Part shown: one piece after another, positions 48,102-59,659 of the stretch
Layout: every line of letters begins with the position of its first letter
How positions within the stretch are numbered: the stretch's first letter is position 1
DNA from: Lenzites betulinus
Lineage: Eukaryota; Basidiomycota; Agaricomycetes; Polyporales; Polyporaceae
Direction of reading: 5' to 3'
NCBI GenBank assembly: GCA_022264855.1
Contig: JABYQU010000005.1
Span: 1,054,001 to 1,118,000, forward strand
Length of the DNA: 64,000 bases
Notes under the pieces: generated by a model
What the model was told of the DNA's origin: nothing
The model's input: the letters and a program-made list of their open reading frames with translations, nothing else
The model's database searches: none
Program-made: the position numbers and the translations under genes

Positions 48102-49653
48102 TACGTGCCTCACCTGCTGAGCATATTGTTCCACAGTACGTCGTCACGCGGAGGAAAATCGTGCTTCTGTGGGGATCCTGACGGCGTTAGGGAGTGTTTG
48201 GCGTTCGAGGAGTGCCCCAGCGAGGACCTGTCCCAATTCAACCAAGACTTGAGTGCTTGTACGCCCTCGGCGATGGCCAGTCCCACCGGCATCGATCCCG
48301 TAAGTAAGTAAACATAGCAACATGTTTTCTTTCGTGTGGCGGCGGTGGCATCCTACACGCCCCTTGTGTCGTCGATGCATGCATCTTTCCTAGATAACCC
48401 AGTGCTGACCAGTCACTCAATTCTGTGGTTTTCTGTACAGCGTCCATCCTCGATCCACAGCCACCTCTAGAGACCATTACTGACTCTGTCTCTGGCTCAC
48501 CTACAAACGAGCCCACAGCCTTACCGATCCGGACCGCGACGGCTACACCGACCACAGGGCATTCGAATCCTACGCACTCTCCCACCCCTACTGAAGCGAG
48601 TGCAGATACCCCGACACCTGCTCCCGGTACACCCCCGCCGCCCCACCCGACCCAGATGACACATCCTCCCCCCCTTCGCAATCTTTATCTCCATCCTTGG
48701 CGTCCTAACCCCGGCCCACTAAGTTGGCATCTCCTCCGGCCAGTTCCGCGTCATTATCTTCCCTGGCATCGGGCTCTTCTAGCGCATTGTCAAACGCTAC
48801 ATCCCTGGCTACCGGGATGAGCCTCTCCAGCTTCAGCTCGACTTCCTCTGCCACTGTCACCTCTCCGAGTCTCTTCGCCACCGTGACCCAAACCTCGCCC
48901 ACTCCCCATGGTCCACCACCAAAGTTGATCGTTGCGCTCTCGACGTCGCTTGGCCTCGTCCTCCTGGTAGCTGTCGCAGCGGCTGCAATGCTCTGTTACC
49001 GCCGACGCCGACGCCGGGCAGCCACACGAAACACCGCTCAGGCGGACTCGATCGTCGTTCACACCCCTCAAGAAAGCATGACTGGCGATGAGAGCGGTAT
49101 CACCTTCGACAAGAAGGCCGACATATCAGCAAATGAGAGCGCTTCTGTGGTGTACGAACCGGCGGTGGGAATACCATTTGATCCTACCACCGCCGTCGTC
49201 GACAGTACCGATCGACCCTGCGACATGCCAACCACACCCTCCACAGCAAATGCAACGGCCTCGTATGCTGCAGGCCCGTATGTACAGGATGTCCCGATGG
49301 CGATACTCGGCGTCGAGGAACCAGGAAAGGTGTCAGCATCGTCGGGGCGGCGCGAATACGAACCTCTGGGCAGCCCGCCCGTTGATCCACCGTTACCATC
49401 CTCAATACCGCTTGACAATGGTGTGCCCGAGGACCGTCTGCCGTCGTTCGTTTCTACGTCGCAAGCCCCTCCGGCACAAGCATACACCCAACACGAACGA
49501 AGATTTGTGACAGTGTTGATGGAGGTGGAGGACGGCGACGGCGAGGGGAGTTATGTTTTAGATCAGCCACCGCCGTACCAACCACGCCCTCGCGAGGTGG
49601 TTGGTGATCCCTCAGAGGGTGTACTTGCAGATGCAGGCCGCAGCGGGAGGTGA

Positions 49654-50329
49654 GCGTCAGGCGGTGAAGGACAGCTAGGAGGTGAGGGATTTCAAGTTGT
49701 GCCTCCGACGGGTTGTGCGACGCTAGCTAGTTCGCATGGAGTGCAATCACGTTGAAACTATCCACGAGTTTATCTCACTCATCTTATTTGGGCGAAGGGA
49801 TCGGCTTCATATATTAGGTGATCAGGCGAAGATACAAAAACGCGCAAATAACCGCAAGGTGCTGAGAGACTGTCATTGGGGTGAGCCGAGTCTATGTCCG
49901 AGCTATTTGTGAAGTGTTGTGGGGATGCCTGAGGACCAGTCACGGAAGGCGACTTGCATGAGCCCTCTTCTCAAATGTACTGCGGTGAAACGGAACACTT
50001 ACCACCGTCTGAGGGTACCAAACCTCAGGATGCGTAGAACGCCTGCCAGATCGCTTCCGGCGTCATCCTGGACTGCACACCTACAGACCGGTTCCACACC
50101 CATTCCTCTTATTTCTGCCATTCCCACTTATTTTTTTTGTTTCACGAGGACACCAATGTCTGGCAGGACTTCGCAAACGCTGCCAGGGCCCAGGTGTCCA
50201 CGCAGAATGAGGCCTACATTCATCGTCCCGATACACATGGACACGATTTGCTCATAGACTACGCCTGTGAGGGAGTCGAGAGGACCGCTACCCTGAGGGC
50301 AGATGTACGCAGGTACACGTGCAAACGGC
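49654..50329. other. Intergenic spacer 3' of copy B
   Basis: No supported gene. A short frame at 49919-50257 has no domain. The stretch contains a T-run at about 50131 and leads into the RhoGAP-derived fragment. Confidence 0.4.
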
Positions 50330-50650
50330 AATATCTCCTGTCTCCTCGCACACCGGCACCGGTGTACCCTACCCAATCTCGGAGTCAGGGTGTGCTTGCT
50401 CGACTCGCTCGATTCGGAGAAAACCAGGACGATCATATAAAGCGGCAGACACGCTCTTGCATGCCGTCGCGGGCGCGTTGTCAGCCTACCCCGGCGCCCT
50501 CCGCTCGTCGACGTCCTCCGCGCCGTCAGGTAGCACACAGTTTGCGTCTGTGTGCCGCCCTCGTTCCCGCACCCGACGAGCACACGCGCGAACAGGCGCG
50601 TGACGTCCGCGAATATAATCCCGTGTACACGTCCGTTCGCTTGCAGGAGC
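50330..50650 (-). pseudogene. Degraded fragment of the RhoGAP gene
   Basis: About 320 bases resembling the plus-strand view of 27960-28280 inside the RhoGAP gene. Examples: TGCATGCCGTCGCGGGCGCG at about 50459 against TGCACGCCGTCGCAGGCGCG at about 28089, and CGACGAGCACACGCGCGAAC at about 50574 against CGACGAGCACGCGCGCGAAC at about 28230. In the coding sense (minus) it matches the segment around FARVLVGG and the following linker. Deletions and frameshifts remove any open frame. It could be a remnant of a second RhoGAP gene or an ectopic duplication; nothing else of that gene is seen nearby. Confidence 0.7.
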
Positions 50651-52033
50651 TTAGGTCGTTGGACGATGGCTAGGGATCACTTCTGAGCGGGGCAGCGTCT
50701 TGGCCCGCGAAAGCACGCTGAGCGTGTGTCGTCACGACCACGTGATCCTGTCATGGCGACGCAGCGGACACTCTTGAGCGCCTAACAGCGACGGTTTTCC
50801 TCCTGACTCCCGTCATTGTGTTATCCTCAGCCCCTGCTTGACTTGGTCGGGCCTATCTTTATCTGGTGTTCTACAGATTACAGCTTGCAGCTTGCACTGT
50901 GGCTTCCCTGTGCCAGCTTGGACTACTCTGAGATCCTATGGCATTGCGTCCTACCGTCCTGTGCTTGTCTAGGGTCTTGTCTGTGTCTTGGTGGCGTATA
51001 TCATTATGTGTCTTTTCTCCTTCCCGGGGGTTTGGAATTTGCTCGTGCAGTGTGAGAAGCTGGAAGGGATTTGTACTGGCGCCTCAGATCACGCAGATTT
51101 AGGCCAAATTCAGGCGAGTCATTTTCATGCTTCATTCCTTGATTTGTGCATGTCTGCTTGCCCTGTGTATCCTGGTCATATCGTGAATCATGTTGCAGCC
51201 CCGTGTGAAGCTTGCCAGCTCCTATCGTTTCCTCATCGGATTGCACCACAGCCAACATCCGTGTTGCTCCGGATGAACGATCCATTCCTTTGAGGGCCCC
51301 AGCAGGACTGTATCGCACCACATATGTGGGGCCGCGTGGATCAAGGCCACTGCCTCGTCTTGCCCAGCGTTGGATTTGGCGGCCATACAGGCCACGTTCC
51401 TCTGTGTCCGTGCATTCCCATGTATCGATGATGGGGCGTCACGCACCCGGATGGGCAGGGAGGGGAGGGTGGTGCGCGAGGTGTTCATATCGTGCGCCAC
51501 CCGCTTGCCCTTCGGGCACGCAGTCTGCCGCGCGTTGTGTAGCTATCCTGCCCCGCAGGCCACGAACTCGATATGATCACGATTAAGACCGCAATGCTAT
51601 TGAGGCTGATGCGGATGGCCAAGGAGGAGCGGCGGAGGACGCATGGTGCACGGTGGCGTCAAGCGAACTTGAGATCGCGGCGGATAGGGCGGTGGGGTCG
51701 AGCGCACTCGACGCGGGATGGCATTGAAGCTTGAGGGAACCTGAGACCGCGGCGGACACGGGCGGTGGCGGCGAGTGCACCTCGGGCTTCCGTGCGTCTT
51801 TGGGGAGAGGCGCGTACTCCTGCTCATGATCTCTCCAAAGCTGTGAGTGTTGCGCCTTCGCAGAGGTAGGTGAGGGGAGGGAGAGACGTCGACGCCACCG
51901 CCGGCTCGCAGATGAGTGATCCAAGACAAGGATCCTCGCGCGCGGTCTTCAGCGTGGCTGCACGTCCCCCGGCTCACATCCCAGCCGCCCGATTCCACAT
52001 CGTGGTGCGAGGGAGAGAGATGGGGGGGAGTGG

Positions 52034-52077
52034 GAGAGGAGAGGAGAGGAGAGGAGAGGAGAGGAGAGGAGAGGAGA
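52034..52077. repeat. GGAGA pentanucleotide microsatellite
   Basis: About eight to nine perfect tandem copies of the five-base unit GGAGA. Confidence 0.9.
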
Positions 52078-52188
52078 TGACGGCGGGAGGCAAGCCGCAT
52101 GTCCGTGTCCGCGCGCGGGCGTGCGAGGTATAGGGCGGACTCGAACTTCGCACTCCGCTGTGCCGCGAGCCCTCCTTCGCTCCGCCCT

Positions 52189-52327
52189 CTCTCGGAATTG
52201 CTCACAAGTGCACGTGTGCACGCTTCGTATTATTACTGAGCGTAGGGATTGGGCGTGGGGATGCGGTCGAGGCGCGCCTGGAGATAAGCCGGGTGGACGG
52301 TGGCGTCGTAGGAGGACGAGGAGGGTG
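52189..52327. repeat. Dispersed repeat, second copy of 42797-42932
   Basis: Matches the segment between the two upstream blocks of copy B over about 136 bases with six differences, all transitions. On the minus strand the 42.8-kb copy reads as protein-like sequence (YDATVHPAYLQARL) while this one has two in-frame stops, so it may be a fragment of an older coding repeat. Confidence 0.8.
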
Positions 52328-53945
52328 GCGTTCCTCCGAGAAGACCTCAAGCATGGAGCTGAGCTACTAGACATCATCTTCCTCGCCTTGCATTTGCGAT
52401 TGTCTACTGAAGATGGACACGGCTTTGCGTAAGTCGCTCGCTCGGAGCTGTGTAAACTGTCTGGCGACTGGACGCCACCGCGGGTCGCAGGTGCGGGAAA
52501 ATCCGAGACGAGTTACGCGCGCGCGAGTGCGCGCAGGCTCCCTTGAGTGAGTAGAGTGCAGGAGGCTATTCCGAGTCTTAGTGCATGTCTTGTGCGCCGT
52601 TACAGTACGTCCCGTCCCCGCGCGTACTGTGCGTGCTGATGAGAATGGGCTGGGCATGCCCGGGGCTTGATTTGTGCGTTTCCATCCCTGAGCTTCTCAC
52701 AACTAAATACTCATCTTTCAATGTCTTTAGCTGACTGTAGATGCGAGGTCCGTCTGCGGACGTCTTCCCAGTCAGGTACGTAGTGTCAGATAGAAGTTGT
52801 TGATTTTCGCGTGCAGCGGGCGCTTAACGAGCGGGTGGGCGTCGGGTCAAACGAGCGAAGTAAGATCAAAGGGTGAATATATGTGATGCTAGCGAGCGTA
52901 GGGTAGGCGGTTTGTCCTTCGGTGGCAACGCGAGACGGGATGGGGACGAGCGGGGGGGTTGCCGAAGGCAAACTCGTAAGGATACATGTCAGGCGTGGGC
53001 GCTCTATATAACAAGTCAATTTTCGTACGGGAACTTCCGCGTCGTGACTCGACATCTAATCAGATTACATCAACAGAAGTTGACCAATTGTTTACCGGGA
53101 CGCATCCGTCTACAGCTGAGCCCCCCATTACTCCCTGTATGGCGGCTACCTTAAACGTCCGCGGATACTACTGTCGCGCAATCGCGAGGTGGCTGTTGAA
53201 GCCCACGCGGATGCTCTCATATGCGCACCCAGCGCCGTTTCTAACGACCTCACCGCGCGCCGTTTTCTACAATGGCCTCGTCCCTTCAAGTTCCAATGAC
53301 AGGAAGACGTCAAATCAGCGCTTGTGGAGGTGACCGTCATACCATGGTATTTCCAGACCTCTCCCCTCCCGTGAGTGACCGCGCCCCATAAACAACCCCT
53401 TTCATTGGCCCAACGACACATACCAAATATTCCCGATGGGAGGACAAGCTGTCATTGTTTCTACACTATATTGTCGTCCGACAAGAACGATCACCTGACG
53501 CTGTTGGACTGCAACGGTGGCATCGGCCGTAACTTGTAAGAGTGCAAACGTTCAGGCTTCACCAACCGAGTCCGAGAAGTGAACACAGTGCTGTGAACCT
53601 TGGCTTTCGTGAGGATGTACCCACCAATCAGTCATATCTTCGGGATAACACCCAAGCGTGCACGGCATGCACGCCCGTCGACAGCGAGTTTGCGTACCCG
53701 CGGATGTTCTAAGTAGTACTCAGGATCTGGTGGAATGTACGGCTCGTCGGGGCTTCCAAAGGATTGGTTTGCGGACGAAGGACGGCCGCGGTACGGGTAG
53801 ATATTTGTCTAGTAAAGGCGCCGACAAGATTAATAAAGTGAGTACCTACACGTGTGATCCTGCAGTCGAATGATCACTCACTCACCACTCACTCGACCCT
53901 CTCTCGCCACCCACCCTGCAAACCTGTCATCACACTCGTACAGTC

Positions 53946-55602
53946 ATGTCTCGATTGCAACCGTCCCCATCTGCTAATGATTCTGAAGACAAAAGCGACA
54001 GGCCGGATCCCGTAGACGCAGACTACGAGTCTTCTGATCATAAACACGTTGCAACAGCCCACCCAACGCCCGCCAAGCGCCGCCAGGCGAAGTCGTCCCT
54101 TCTAACCTTCCAGCGCAGGAACGTCGACGACGAGGTTCGAAAGCTTGAGCCGGGAGCTGATTCCACCTATTGTGTCGTCACCCGCGCTTCCCCCGCCTAC
54201 TCGATCATTGAGTACGCACACCTCGTGCCATCTGCAACGCCAGACGCCGACGTAGGGATCGGCTTGTATATTTGCTCTGTTGTCTAGCTAATGATGTTCT
54301 GCAGCTGGATAAACTAGAATGGGCTTGGAACACCGAGAATAAGTCAACAGATCTAAACACGGAGAATAACATCCATCCTCGTGAGTGTCCCTACACTCAT
54401 GCAAGACAGGGCGGATCTCACATCTCATACAGTCGATATAAACCTCCATCAGTACTTTGACCGCACCAAAAACAACGAGCACAATGGATGGTTTTGGCTC
54501 CCCTGTGGCGAGCGCGCGCTTAACATTATTACAAACATGCGCCAATATTATGTTGGCACTCGTAGTAGTACGCCGTCACCAGCGCAGTACCCCAATGCAC
54601 GACACAACCCTTTTCAGGTATGGGCAGACTGCTGTGTTGTTTTCAATGCACTCAATGAGATTCCAGTTCTACCCGAAAGAGGCATCCTACAAGTTCGAGT
54701 ATTGCTTTGTGCCGTTCCCCGAAATGAAGACATCATGGGCCGTCAGGCAACTTGACTTTCCTGTCAAGAAATTTAGTCCGAAAGCAAAAGTCAAGCAATA
54801 TTACTACCCATTCAAGACCCTACCCCGCATAACCCTCCATGTCCCGTATCACTTCGTCATCTTCGACACAGGCCGAAAACTCTCAAAAATCTACACGTCC
54901 CCCGATTTGCTAGAGAACAAGCTTGAGGAAGACTTCCCATGGCTGGATGCGGATGAGATGCAGGTGTTGGAAGCAGCCAAACATATCTACGAAGCATGGA
55001 AGGCTTCCCAGCCTAATTGGCCGAAGAAGGCGTCGTCTGACACTCAGCCTACTTCTGGTGGACCTAACGACTCTGGCAGCCTTGGTTCCGGGGGCTCCTC
55101 CGGCGATGACAGCGACGCAGACGGCAGCGACCCAGATGGCAGTGACCCAGATGGCAGCGACGCAGACGGCAGCGACCAGAATCCTTCCGCCCAGGACGGT
55201 GCCCATTCTCAGGGAGGGTTTGGGCAGGGTGCACGACGTGCACACATTGCGCGCCGTGCAGGACTGCACTCTTCATCGCTGGCTCCCGAGGACTCCGCGT
55301 CGTGTGTTGATATTCCTGAAGACTTTGAGGACGCCTACGAGGAGGAGACACAACCAGAAGAGGAGGACTCGGACGAGGAATATGAGGACCCCGAGTGGCT
55401 TGCGAGGCTGCAGGCCTGGATGAAGGAGGTTTACGAGGCGACGCATGAGCGCCCGGGCTCCCCGTCCTCCTCCCAAGCCACAACCATGGTCAAGGCCGCC
55501 GCGCCTGCGCCTGCGAAGGCTGTCGAGGCTCGCGCGACTGAGAAGGCTGCGCCTTCGATTGGGCACACCGAGTCTTCGTATATCGCGCCGTGCGTTGTCT
55601 AA
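53946..55602 (+). CDS. HNH_2-type domain protein with acidic repeat tail
   Basis: Four exons, 53946-54251, 54305-54380, 54433-54617 and 54667-55602, give 500 residues. After a charged N-terminus, residues of about 75-185 match the HNH_2 (PF13391) layout common in mushrooms: CVVTR..SP, EYAHLVP, LEWAWN, TENNIH, DINLHQYFD, WFWLP. The His of EYAHLVP, the Asn of ENNIH and the His of NLHQYFD are at the expected places, so nuclease activity is possible, but the domain is shared by many fungal proteins of unproven function. Next is a globular part (VKQYYYPFKTLPRITLHVPYHFVIFDTG). The C-terminal 180 residues are disordered: Ser/Gly, then tandem DGSDx repeats from 15-bp DNA repeats (about 55110-55180), then a Glu/Asp stretch. 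It sits between CFEM receptor copies B and C with no evident link. Confidence 0.83.
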
Positions 55603-57210
55603 CAATGCAGGGGTCGCCACCATGAAGCATGCGTCCTTGAAGTCCGTATCATTGTACGTTCATCGCTGCATCGTGCATAATGCTGGAGCCTGACTCGACC
55701 GACGCACAGGTCGAACGGCTAAATGTGTGCCCGGCAAGCTTGCAAGCTTGCAATGGGAATCTGCTATGATGTTTCTTTTTATGTATCCGTGCTGTACAAT
55801 GCCCGATATCCTGTCGAGTGAGAATCTGGCGAATATGTTTGGGCGTGCGCGGCACTTAGACGAGTCCGTTGCAATGCTCAGTGTTGGAACATGCGGCCAG
55901 GTGTATATCAACACGACTCCGGGAAATCAGAAAAAACACATGTGGGACCCGCACGAATGGCAGTACGGCATGTGGGATAGCGAGCAGTACGCGCCGTGAA
56001 AGTCGCGTGCGGCGCGCCACGTGGGCCGATCCTGCGAGCTCGAGTTGCTCGCCGTAGAGCTCTTTCGCTGCGCTCATTCACCACGGCCGATGTCCTCGTC
56101 CCTCCTGTGATCACCGCCGAGGCCACACAGATACTCCTCAACCTCGTCCTCGGCCCCAATGCTATCTGCTCTAGGCAACATCGCCCGCACTACATCGTTT
56201 ACCGCCGTTAAACGCGCCCTCCCAATATGGACAAGCTATTAACAGCCGCCTCGAGCGGACCCCGAGCTTCAAGCTTCAAGCTTCAAGTACCGCCACCGCC
56301 AGCTTGCGACGTCCGCCGACACAGAGCTTGTGTTTATATACTTCGTGTTTTTTTCCCGTCCGCCCGCGATCGAACCGCGTTTGTAGATGCGCTCGTTCTC
56401 GCGCCTACCGGCTCTTGGCGGCCCACCGCATATCACTGTACGACCAGCTTTCTGCGCCTGTATTTGTGACCTTCCAGCCCATACTGCTGCACTCTCTGCC
56501 GCAGGACAGCCACTTTGACCACTAGCTCGACATCTCCGACGCAACCACCAACGCTACTGACCTCTCCGATGCCCCTCTGTCGTCAATCTCTTCAACTTTG
56601 CACTAGCCGCTCTCTGATGGTATCGCTCGACGCCTCTGTTAGGACCGTCATCTTGCGCTCGCACTGCTTTCATCTCCCTCGCAGGCGAACACCGCGACGT
56701 TACACGGTTATGGAAAACCCGGCCGATGCACTCATTAATGAGCCCGGAAGGGTAGCTTTCGTATCCAACTCCCCACCTCGCCCATCACGCATACCTGCAT
56801 GCCCACCTTTCGCCGCTACGCACGCACATATTCCATGCATGTGCGCCTCATGATGAGTTGAATGCCCTAGGACCCTTCGGAGCTATACGGTGTTGTGCTA
56901 AAAGCCGGCCGGTCTCGCGAGGAGTACACCACAGCGGCAATGATCACTGGAAACATACATCACAGCAGGCTTGCAAAGCACCGGGTCTGAGTAGGACATA
57001 GCAAATGCAAGGCCGGAAGGCGCGATGAGTAGCGGCGAAGCGGTCAGAGGGACCCGCCACGCCCGTCTCGTCCCCCAGCACCGCAATGCATATACGTTCA
57101 TGCAGCTAATGTCAGCCATTTTACCTCTCGTCGATGTTGATGCACGTTGATACCGCGACTCCCACGTTGGAACGATGGGACGCAAATGTGAGGTGAGTTT
57201 GAGATCACGC
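55603..57210. other. Intergenic region, no supported gene
   Basis: Frames of 70-112 codons without domains (for example 55727-55999 and 56515-56853). Short repeats occur: CAAGCTTGCAAGCTTGCAA at about 55736 and three copies of AAGCTTCA near 56270. No RNA gene recognised. Confidence 0.4.
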
Positions 57211-57368
57211 AAAGACTTCGAACTGTTGGCTGATGCACATGATTTGATAGTATAAACAGCGGGAGAGACCATCTGTCGCTCAATGCGCCCGGGTGCCAGT
57301 GCATACCATATCACCTTCTTGACAACCAATGGAAGCTTCCGCCTACATTGCCTGTGAACTCCACGTCC
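57211..57368. repeat. Upstream block of copy C, homologous to the duplicated block before copy B
   Basis: About 155 bases resembling 42639-42796: AAAGACTTCGAACTGTTGGC against AAAGACTTCGAATTGTTGAC, continuing through TGATGCACAT and GTGAACTCCACGTCC. Present once here, so copies B and C share upstream DNA well beyond the core promoter. Confidence 0.7.
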
Positions 57369-57660
57369 TACAATCCTACAGGGGATGTATTATGCAGCGT
57401 CGCCATTCCCAGGGATCGCCTGACTTGCAGATCGACCCTCGCGCCATCTGTTCGTCGCTATTGGAAGGTTTGCAGGTTTGATAGCACACGCATTTCCCGT
57501 TCTAATTGCGGCTACTGAATTCCTTCCTGTAGCTATGCCATCATCAAGCTCGACTGACGGCTGACGATCGTGCAGGAAGCCTTCGCTGGCACCGTGGCCC
57601 TTGCAGCGGCAGTAGCTAAAATTTGCATCTATGCTCACTGTACGCATCTTAAGTGGAGTC

Positions 57661-57708
57661 TACCGGAGATGAAGCACACCAGATAGCAGTGTAGGATGTT
57701 TATAATCA
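57661..57708 (+). promoter_or_regulatory. Conserved promoter block of copy C
   Basis: GGAGATGAAGCACACCAGAT then TTTATAATC at about 57699, 45-50 bases before the start codon; the counterpart of 44665-44711 upstream of copy B. Confidence 0.55.
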
Positions 57709-57752
57709 CGACGGGCAGATCCTCAAGGCCCCTTGCGACGCCCATCCATCCT

Positions 57753-59374
57753 ATGCGGTTCTGCGCCGAGTATCCCTTCCACGCATCTCGCCTTCCACTC
57801 TCCGTCCTATCTTCTGTGGGCGTATCTATGAGACGTCGCGCGATTCACAAACGCTTTTCACCATGCGGAGAGACCTGCCTGAAACAAGGCAATTGTCAAG
57901 CGTGCGTACGTGTGTAGTATGCTGCTGAGCCTCGACAACTAATGCATTCATTTGTTACAGAGTGCCGCCGGGCGATGGAACATCGTGCTCATGTGGAAAT
58001 CCTGATGGTGTCAGGGTATGCTTGGCAAAAGAGAGATGCCCGAGCGGTGATTTATCCGAATTCAACGGAGACTTGGGTCTCTGTACCATCGTGGCCTCGG
58101 CCCTCTGTAAGTAGATGTTCAACCCTTTTGCTTTCACAGCGGTGACGGCGTTCGACCGCACTAGGATGTTTCATAAACACGTCCTTGCGCGGGCAACGCC
58201 TACTGTCTCCCCGTATCTAGAATATTATGCTGACGGGTCGTCTGTTTTTGTGGCCCCTTGAATCCCATCCTTATCTGCAGCCCCGGAAACACTTACCGAC
58301 ACCGACACCGCAACATCTACAAACACGGCCACGACAGGTACCGATACCCATACCGCCTCACTTACAAGCGGGCCCATGGGCTCGCCGACTGGAACGCCGA
58401 CAGCCTTACCGTCTTCTGAAAATTTGAGTCCTACGCAGACTGCCGACCCTGCTGAAACGAGTGCGGATACTCCGACTTCTACTTCTGGCATACTGCCGTT
58501 GACCTCGTCGAGTCCCGAAGACATCTCCTCGCCCCCCGCGCCATCCTCGCCCTCATCCCGGCCCATCTCGACCTCTTCCTCGGCATCAAGCCCTATAATC
58601 GCATCACCAAACACTATATTCCCGGCTACCGCGACCGTCACCCAAACCTCACCTGTTCCTCATGAACCGCCGCCAAAACTGATCATCGCGCTCTCGGCGT
58701 CGTTCGGCATCCTCCTGGTAGCCCTTATGACGGCTGTGATGCTCATCTATCGTCGACGCCGACACCGAGCAGTAGCTCACGACGCTTCTCAGGCGGGCTC
58801 GGTCGTCGTACATAGCTCTCGAGAGGGCCGGGCCAGGGGCGAAGGCACTCTCGCCATTGATACGAAGGCAGACATGTCAGCGAGCAACAGCACTCTCGTT
58901 GTGGCAACACCCGCAGCGGCGGTCGTTTTCGGGCCTACCCCCGCCGATGTCGACACCTCGCATGCCTTGTTCCCTCGACCATGTGACGTGCCAATCACAC
59001 CGTCCACAACGCGCGCGACGTTCTCGTGCGCCCCGGACCTAGGCGCACATGATGGCCTAGCGACAACGCTCGGCGTGGAGGAGCCTGGAAAGGTGCGCGC
59101 ATCAGAACAGCGTGAACGCGAACCTCCCAACAACCCGCTCGTCGCGCCACCGACACCACATTCAATCCCACCTGACATTGGAGTGCACGAGGACCAGTTC
59201 GGCATGTCGCAAGCGGTCCCAGCCCATGCTCACGCTTACGTACATCGCGAACGACGATTTGTGACGGTTTTAATGGAGGTGGACTCGGACGGCGGCAGCG
59301 AGGGGGGATATGATACTGAGCGACCGCCGCCGTATCAGCCACGGCCTCGCGGAGTGGTTGGGGATCCCTCGTAG
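57753..59374 (+). CDS. CFEM-like single-pass membrane receptor, copy C (intact)
   Basis: The cleanest member of the paralog set: exons 57753-57901, 57961-58106 and 58281-59374 give 462 residues with correct phases. N-terminus MRFCAEYPFHASRLPLSVLS is a weak signal peptide or anchor. The CFEM-like domain has eight cysteines after the signal: SPC, ETC, GNC, TSCSC, RVC, ERC, GLC, with an Asp (GDGTSCSC) ahead of CxC. Stalk of about 140 residues rich in Thr/Ser/Pro (TDTDTATSTNTA). Membrane span LIIALSASFGILLVALMTAVMLIY, then RRRRHR. Cytoplasmic tail of about 220 residues with GVEEPGKV, and near the end RRFVTVLMEVDSDGGSEGG and RPPPYQPRPRG, a PPxY motif of the kind bound by WW domains of Nedd4/Rsp5 ubiquitin ligases. 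That layout suggests a surface receptor or haem-binding protein turned over by ubiquitin-driven endocytosis; ligand unknown. Confidence 0.87.
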
Positions 59375-59659
59375 GAGATGCTAGGCTATTAATATTTGCA
59401 GAACATGACCTTTTCGTCGGAAGACGTGTTGGTGTAGTGCCTAGTATGGCGGACTACGATGGCACACTCGGTAAATTACCATCTGCAGTGCTATGATAAG
59501 CAGCGTGCACCTGGCGGCGGGCGTACCGTTGATCGCGGCGGAGGAGCTCAAGTTGCTAGTAGGCATTCCGACAGAGAGCTCGAAGGTCGTGAACTCGTAC
59601 TACGTAGTGATAGCAGACTTGTAATCTGAACTGACTCGCCATTATGAACATTTGTTAGC

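Larger units (their letters stand above)
44807..49653 (+). pseudogene. CFEM-like single-pass membrane receptor, copy B (transposon in intron 1, frameshifted)
   Basis: Exons: 44807-44919, 48137-48299, then from about 48441 to 49653. Exon 1 and exon 2 supply the cysteines (SSC, ETC, NTC, KSCFC, REC, EEC, SAC) of a CFEM-like domain. The splice between them is phase 2 after the third Cys, as in the paralogs, but the intron is 3217 nt because a complete Tc1/mariner element fills it; without the element it would be 57 nt. Exon 3 begins in one frame (SGSPTNEPTALP, SADTP) and must change frame near 48640-48720, where the frame homologous to copy C also meets a TAA, so the gene is probably broken. Beyond that the copy is well kept: span LVLLVAVAAAAMLCY, RRRRRR, tail with GVEEPGKV, RRFVTVLMEVEDGDGEG and QPPPYQP (PPxY). 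Closest relative is copy C, including upstream DNA. Confidence 0.7.
50651..53945. other. Intergenic region with scattered repeats, no supported gene
   Basis: Contains a GGAGA microsatellite (52034-52077) and the second copy of a dispersed repeat (52189-52327). Frames of 90-200 codons (for example 51597-52205 on the minus strand) are Ser/Pro/Arg low complexity or run through the microsatellite and are rejected. 50816-51290 is T-rich with short frames only. From about 53880 the sequence turns into ACTCACTC-type leader DNA ahead of the HNH gene. Confidence 0.4.

Noticed and set aside
51597..52205. 202-codon minus-strand frame
   Set aside because: Runs through the GGAGA microsatellite (translated as SSPLL repeats) and is otherwise low complexity.
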